Below are positions 5,362 to 9,775 of a stretch of 9,775 nucleotides of DNA, in pieces (positions within the stretch are counted from its first letter, which is position 1; each line of letters begins with the position of its first letter). The DNA is from Acidobacteria bacterium CG_4_9_14_3_um_filter_49_7 (GTDB taxonomy: Bacteria; Acidobacteriota; Holophagae; Thermotomaculales; Thermotomaculaceae), in assembly GCA_002789615.1 (NCBI GenBank), contig PFTO01000034.1, positions 3,896 to 13,670 of the forward strand. The letters run 5' to 3'. Both the position numbers and the translations under genes were made by a program. The notes under the pieces were generated by a model. The model made no database searches, was not told the DNA's origin, and was given only the letters and a program-made list of their open reading frames with translations.

Positions 5362-8300
5362 TCATGAAGTTGCAGAATCTTCCAGTCTTACAGAAAGCAT
5401 CTTGCTGCATCCCGGTTCCTCCATCGTTACTCCATAGAGAGAATCCACCATCTCCATAGTAGTCTTGTTATGCGTCATAATTACGAACTGCACATTGTCC
5501 CGGTACCGCCTTAAAAATTGCCCCAGCTGAATAACGTTGGCCTCGTCCAGGGGAGCATCTACCTCATCCAGCACACACAGGGGAGAGGTACGGTATTCAA
5601 ACATGGCAAAGAGAAGAGCAAGAGCGGTCTGGGCCTTTTCTCCTCCACTCAACAATGAAATATTCTGAATTTTCTTACCCGGTGGCTGCGCGAAAATATC
5701 AACACCCGTCTCCAGTGGATCAGATGGGTCTGTCAGGGAAAGACTGGCATTTCCACCGCCGAACAGATGTTGAAACACGCCGGAAAAGGTCGTGTTGATG
5801 GCGTCATAGGCATGCATGAACAGTTCCCGGGTCGTGCTGTCGATTTCCTGAATGTCCCGGCTTAAGTTTGCAATGGACTTTTTCAGATCCCCCCGCTGCT
5901 CGGTCAGATATTTGAACCTCTCTTCCTGCTCCGTACACTCCTCAATCGCCAGAAGATTAACCACTCCAAATCCTGCGAGACGCTTTTCCAGTTTCTCCAC
6001 TCTACCCTTCAAGGCGTCCGGATCATCCACAGCACTCAGTTCCGGCCGGGGTTCTCCCTGCATCAAATCATCCAGCTGAGATAAAATCCCCTTGAATTCT
6101 CCCTGGATTTCCACCATCTTCAGTTCCAGTTCCTGTTCTTTGTCCCGGTGACTGTTCTCTTTCAGCCGCTGCTCTTTCAGTTCTTCCTCAAAGAGTGCCA
6201 GTTTGCGCCGTTCTCCTTCCAGCTCCTGTTTTTTGGTAGAGAGGAGACCGTCGATTTTCCGGTATTCGTCCACAGCAATGTCTGCGCCCTTCCTTGCTTC
6301 TTCAAGCTGTTTCATCAGGATATCGCGGTTCTCCTGGTCCAGTTTCTGGTTGTTCCGTGCCTGATCCATCATCTTAGCCAGTTCGCTCCTGCGAATTTCC
6401 AGGAACTTCAATTCCTTTTCAATACTTGCGGTAGCCGCAGCACGCTTTTCGTGGAGCAGCTTCAGTTCAGTAAATGCTTCCTGATGGTCTTCCAGTTTCT
6501 CCCGCAAAAGATCTAATTCCTGTTCCCGGTGGCTGCGTACATCCATTTGCTCGGTGATGTTATCTTCAAGATTTATAATTTCTTTTCCCGCGTCAGTTAA
6601 TCTCTTTTTCGATTCTTCCAGTTTCTGCAATTTGGATGAAATCTCTTCCTCAATGCGACGGGTGTCAGCATCTTTGGATGTCAGCATCTGCCGTGCGCTT
6701 TCCAGCGACGACCTTACGGCGGAAAGTTCAAGTTTTAATCCTTCCTGTTTCGTCTGCACGTCTTCACGATGATGAACCAGTGTTTCAAGTGCGTCAGACA
6801 TTTCCTGTGTTTCACCCACCATCTTGCCACGCTTTTTTTGAAGTAGCTTCAGTTTGCGATCACTTTCCCTGAGTCCTGTTTTGATAGAGAAAAAGCCATG
6901 TTCATCTCTACGGCCGAGATGCAGAATACCGGTTTCAGAAAGGAAAAATTCACCATCATCTGTCAGAAACGAACCACCCTTTTCCATTCCTTCCGACACG
7001 TCTTCCGCCAACTCCACGGTGGAAAGATAATTTGAAATCCGACCCGAAATCGACTTCTTCCACTTTAAATGGGACATCAGTCCGATGCCGCCCTTTTCTC
7101 TTTTTGAGCTTTCAGGGACAAGGAAGGCAACACCCTTTAAATTTTTCTCCCTCGCAGTTTCAATCAATTCCTGCAACGCTTTTCCGGAACGGGGAACCAG
7201 TACCTGGTAGAACCCTGAAAAGAATGGCTCCAGAGCGGCATCAATTTCCCCGTCCGTTTCAACAAAATCACCCAAAACGCCGACAATCAGTTCCGGTTTT
7301 TCTTCCATAAGGGCCTTCACGTTTTCAGAAAAACCCTCACGTTGCTCAAGAAATCGGCGCATGGATTCCATGTGATTTTCATCTGTCCCAATCTCAATTT
7401 CAAGCTGTCGCAGCTTCTCCCTACCCGTCTCCAGTTCCTGCTTTCTGCAGAAAATGGACGCATCCACGTCCGTTTTTTCCTTCTCCAGCGAAGCAATCTC
7501 CTCCGAAAGACGTTCAATCTCCAGCTCTTTTTCCTTGATCCGAGTCGATATCTCCGCCGCTTCACCCGATATTGTGTCCACCACATCCTGCTGTGCCTTT
7601 ATGTCAACTGACAATTCATCAATGGACTTCCGGATAAATGATATCTCTGAACTCAGCGTAAAATGTATGCCTTCCGACTCCTTCAGTTTGCGATCCGCGT
7701 CCCTGTAAGCGGTTTCAGCGCCCACCAGGTCGGCCCGCATTCGATCAAGAGCGACCTGCATATCTTCTTTTTTCACTTCCAGGTTTGCCATATCCTCCGA
7801 AGTCAGTTCCAGGTTCCGTCGTTCACGTTTGGCAGTTTCGTCACTAACTGTCAGTTCCTTCTCGATACGGGCAAACTCATCTCCGTATCCGGCCAGTCTG
7901 GTTTCCAGTTCCTGAAGTTTTCCCTGGATATGACTGATTTCCGCTTCAAGGCGTTCTGATTGAAGTTTCTTCTCGAAATATGTCCGGTTCAACGCTGCCG
8001 CGGCCTCTTCACCTTCAAGAATTTCCTTCTTCTGCCCTTCCAGCTTTGCTTCCAGGCGTCCCCGTTGTGCGACCATTGCAGCAAATTCGTCCTGAAGCTT
8101 TCCCTTTCGGCCGCGAAACCCGTCCAGAATCTCCTGAAAATGAAACCCGAGATGCCCCAGGTAGCTTGCCTTTTTTTCCCGGAGTTCATCCTGAATTACT
8201 TTGAACTGCCGCGCCCGGCCCGCCTGCTGGCGCAAAGAGTTCAGCCCGCGTTTCACTTCATCAATGATATCTTCCACCCGCTCCAGATTTTCTTCTGTAA

Positions 8301-8847
8301 GGCGGATCTTCCCCACTGCTTCCTTCTTCTTCATTTTATATTTGAGGATTCCCGCGGCTTCTTCAATCATATAGCGGCGCTCTTCCGGCCTTGCATTAAT
8401 CAACGTACTCACACGACCCTGCTCAATGATGGCATAAGATTTGGAACCGAGGCCAATTTCCAGCAAAAATTCCTGGATGTCCTTCAACCGGACCCGTCGT
8501 CCGTTGAGACGGTATTTGCCATCCCCTTCCCGTAGATACTGGCGCTCGATGGTTACCAGACGTTCTTCGCCTTCACCGGGATTCAGATTTTCCAGTTGAA
8601 GTTCCACCTCAGCCATCCCCATGGGCGCCAGCTTGTCACTGCCATTGAACACCACATCTTCCATGGCACCGCCACGTAGATTCTTGAAACTCTGTTCTCC
8701 CATTACCCAGAGGATGGCGTCTGCAATGTTACTTTTACCACAACCGTTGGGCCCCACAATACCGGTAATTCCGGAGGAAAAACGGATCACCGTCTCCTTT
8801 GGAAATGATTTGAAACCAAAAAGGCGAAGTTTTCGAATTACATACAT
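5362..8847 (-). CDS. smc: Chromosome segregation protein SMC
   Basis: A 1161-residue SMC ATPase, normal length for bacterial SMC, which organises and segregates the chromosome as a dimer with ScpA and ScpB (neither is in the window). The N-terminal head has Walker A GPNGCGKS (32-39) and the Q-loop segment YAIIEQGRVSTLI near residue 145. Long Glu/Lys/Leu-rich coiled coil runs from about 165 to 515. A hinge (IVGVLGDFVETDGEIDAAL onward) spans about 518-655, and a second coiled coil about 665-1030. The C-terminal head has FGGGNASLSL, PPGKK, signature LSGGEKAQTALALLFA (from 1066), Walker B LCVLDEVDAPLDEAN (from 1090) and THNKTTMEM. The frame is open to an ATG at 8868, but the ATG at 8847 is preferred because homologues begin MYxxKLxLxGFKSF; GCAGGA lies close upstream. 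It overlaps the ABC-F gene by 10 nt. Confidence 0.97.
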   Translation of the reverse strand: MYVIRKLRLFGFKSFPKETVIRFSSGITGIVGPNGCGKSNIADAILWVMGEQSFKNLRGGAMEDVVFNGSDKLAPMGMAEVELQLENLNPGEGEERLVTIERQYLREGDGKYRLNGRRVRLKDIQEFLLEIGLGSKSYAIIEQGRVSTLINARPEERRYMIEEAAGILKYKMKKKEAVGKIRLTEENLERVEDIIDEVKRGLNSLRQQAGRARQFKVIQDELREKKASYLGHLGFHFQEILDGFRGRKGKLQDEFAAMVAQRGRLEAKLEGQKKEILEGEEAAAALNRTYFEKKLQSERLEAEISHIQGKLQELETRLAGYGDEFARIEKELTVSDETAKRERRNLELTSEDMANLEVKKEDMQVALDRMRADLVGAETAYRDADRKLKESEGIHFTLSSEISFIRKSIDELSVDIKAQQDVVDTISGEAAEISTRIKEKELEIERLSEEIASLEKEKTDVDASIFCRKQELETGREKLRQLEIEIGTDENHMESMRRFLEQREGFSENVKALMEEKPELIVGVLGDFVETDGEIDAALEPFFSGFYQVLVPRSGKALQELIETAREKNLKGVAFLVPESSKREKGGIGLMSHLKWKKSISGRISNYLSTVELAEDVSEGMEKGGSFLTDDGEFFLSETGILHLGRRDEHGFFSIKTGLRESDRKLKLLQKKRGKMVGETQEMSDALETLVHHREDVQTKQEGLKLELSAVRSSLESARQMLTSKDADTRRIEEEISSKLQKLEESKKRLTDAGKEIINLEDNITEQMDVRSHREQELDLLREKLEDHQEAFTELKLLHEKRAAATASIEKELKFLEIRRSELAKMMDQARNNQKLDQENRDILMKQLEEARKGADIAVDEYRKIDGLLSTKKQELEGERRKLALFEEELKEQRLKENSHRDKEQELELKMVEIQGEFKGILSQLDDLMQGEPRPELSAVDDPDALKGRVEKLEKRLAGFGVVNLLAIEECTEQEERFKYLTEQRGDLKKSIANLSRDIQEIDSTTRELFMHAYDAINTTFSGVFQHLFGGGNASLSLTDPSDPLETGVDIFAQPPGKKIQNISLLSGGEKAQTALALLFAMFEYRTSPLCVLDEVDAPLDEANVIQLGQFLRRYRDNVQFVIMTHNKTTMEMVDSLYGVTMEEPGCSKMLSVRLEDSATS

Positions 8848-9775
8848 GTTTCCTGCAGACCCTCCCATTCCTTCATCAACCGGTCCATCATTGTCTCGAC
8901 TTCAGACAAGCCTTCCTTTACCAGCTTCAACTGTTCAACATTCCGGTAGATATCGGGATCTTCCAGTTGTTCTACCAGTTCCTGATGCTCATTCTCCAGA
9001 TATTCGATTTTCCTTTCCACTTCATTCAAACGCCGACGAGCCCGTTGCAGCTCATTCTTTGATATTCCCATCTCTTTGGGTCGATCCCCGGCGGCATCGT
9101 CACCGCTTCCAGTCGTTGTGCTTTTGGTGTCGGCTTCCGTTCCAGATGCTTCCAGTGCGAGTTTCCTGCGTTCAAGTAAACTGGATACACTACCGGCAAA
9201 ATCGGTTGCCCTGCCATCTTCCAGTCCCAGCACCTCGTCAACAACATGATCCAGAAAAAACCGGTCATGGGAAACCACCAGCAAACTGCCATCAAACGAA
9301 ACCAGTGCGTCCATCACCGCATCCTTCAGTTGAAGGTCCAGATGGTTTGTCGGTTCATCCAACACCAGCACATCACAGGGCTGTTTCATCAGCACCGCCG
9401 TTTTCAGCCGACTTCGTTCCCCACCGGACAGAGCTGCAATCGGTTTTTCCAGATCATCCCCGAAAAAATAGAAGCGCGCCAGATAGGATGCCAGGTCTTC
9501 ATTGCGAAAGCTCGGGACCATGGCCAGCAATTGATCGCTCACTGTTCCATCCGGAATCGGCAGTTGAACATCCTGGTCAAAATACCCTACTTTCAGATTT
9601 TCTGCAAGCCACAGCTCTCCGGAAAGTGGAGAAATAAGCCCGGCAACCGTCTTCAAAAGCGTGCTTTTGCCCGAACCGTTGCGACCGATAATCCCGATTC
9701 TGTCGCCTCTTCTTATCAATCGGTTAATTCCAAGTAACACCGGCTCGCAGTATCCTACCGTCAATCCCTTCATGT
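8838..9775 (-). CDS. ABC-F family ATPase (Uup/YheS-like), C-terminal part
   Basis: The frame runs off the high-coordinate edge, so the first ATPase domain is missing; about 312 codons remain. They form a complete second ABC domain: Walker A GRNGSGKST, signature ALSGGERSRLKTAVLM, Walker B VLVLDEPTNHLDL and H-loop VVSHDRFFLD. The DEPTNHLD motif and absence of membrane segments are typical of ABC-F proteins, cytosolic ATPases that act on ribosomes or, for Uup, affect DNA element excision and ribosome function. After a low-complexity linker rich in Ser, Thr, Gly and Asp comes a C-terminal helical hairpin (about 70 residues, ELQRARRRLNEVERKIEYLE and onward), like the Uup/YheS coiled-coil domain. 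The Met at 9773 is not taken as a start, because ABC-F proteins need an upstream domain. Its stop lies within the smc start, suggesting coupled expression. Subtype uncertain. Confidence 0.9.
   Translation of the reverse strand, partial: MKGLTVGYCEPVLLGINRLIRRGDRIGIIGRNGSGKSTLLKTVAGLISPLSGELWLAENLKVGYFDQDVQLPIPDGTVSDQLLAMVPSFRNEDLASYLARFYFFGDDLEKPIAALSGGERSRLKTAVLMKQPCDVLVLDEPTNHLDLQLKDAVMDALVSFDGSLLVVSHDRFFLDHVVDEVLGLEDGRATDFAGSVSSLLERRKLALEASGTEADTKSTTTGSGDDAAGDRPKEMGISKNELQRARRRLNEVERKIEYLENEHQELVEQLEDPDIYRNVEQLKLVKEGLSEVETMMDRLMKEWEGLQETCM

Noticed and set aside
7960..8535. Plus-strand open frame of 191 codons
   Set aside because: Antisense to the first coiled coil and N-terminal head of smc; Phe/Leu-rich translation mirrors Glu/Lys codons on the other strand.
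8621..9637. Plus-strand open frame of 338 codons
   Set aside because: It lies antisense to smc and the ABC-F gene, both with full family motifs; its translation is Pro/Ser/His-rich with no recognisable domain, as expected of a shadow frame.

Overview
The window reads as ordinary chromosome from a diderm (Gram-negative-type) bacterium with roughly 50% GC. Two things point that way. One is a DUF481-type outer-membrane beta-barrel protein. The other is a bacterial SMC whose C-terminal ATPase motifs (THNKxTMEM, YGVTMEEPG) remind me of Acidobacteriota-like and delta-proteobacterial SMCs. That phylum guess is from memory and weak. Every gene I can support lies on the minus strand, so transcription runs from high to low coordinates.

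Upstream block (9775 to 4621): the C-terminal half of an ABC-F ATPase overlaps the start of a full-length smc by 10 nt. The smc stop overlaps a possible ATG of a DUF481 gene (ATGA). The DUF481 gene is broken: an in-frame TAA splits the barrel, and its signal-peptide region is also out of frame with the best start codon.

Middle (4620 to 4262): a tRNA-Ala(CGC) gene with encoded CCA and its own promoter-like sequence. It is followed by a 7-T run and a spacer of short direct and inverted repeats, then a promoter-like sequence just before metG.

Downstream block (4261 to 1): a tight four-gene run of metG (methionyl-tRNA synthetase with C-terminal tRNA-binding domain), arcC (carbamate kinase), an ornithine-carbamoyltransferase homologue, and the start of a COG2403 P-loop protein related to cyclic 2,3-diphosphoglycerate synthetase. 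Gaps are 19 nt, a 4-nt overlap and 9 nt, so co-transcription is likely. Carbamate kinase and a carbamoyltransferase together suggest carbamoyl-phosphate metabolism. No arginine deiminase is visible, and the carbamoyltransferase has lost several residues that normally hold carbamoyl phosphate.

The most interesting part is this arcC / variant carbamoyltransferase / COG2403 module, which may perform a carbamoyl-transfer reaction different from textbook arginine metabolism. The rest is housekeeping plus one decaying gene. I found no CRISPR array, insertion sequence, phage gene or rRNA.
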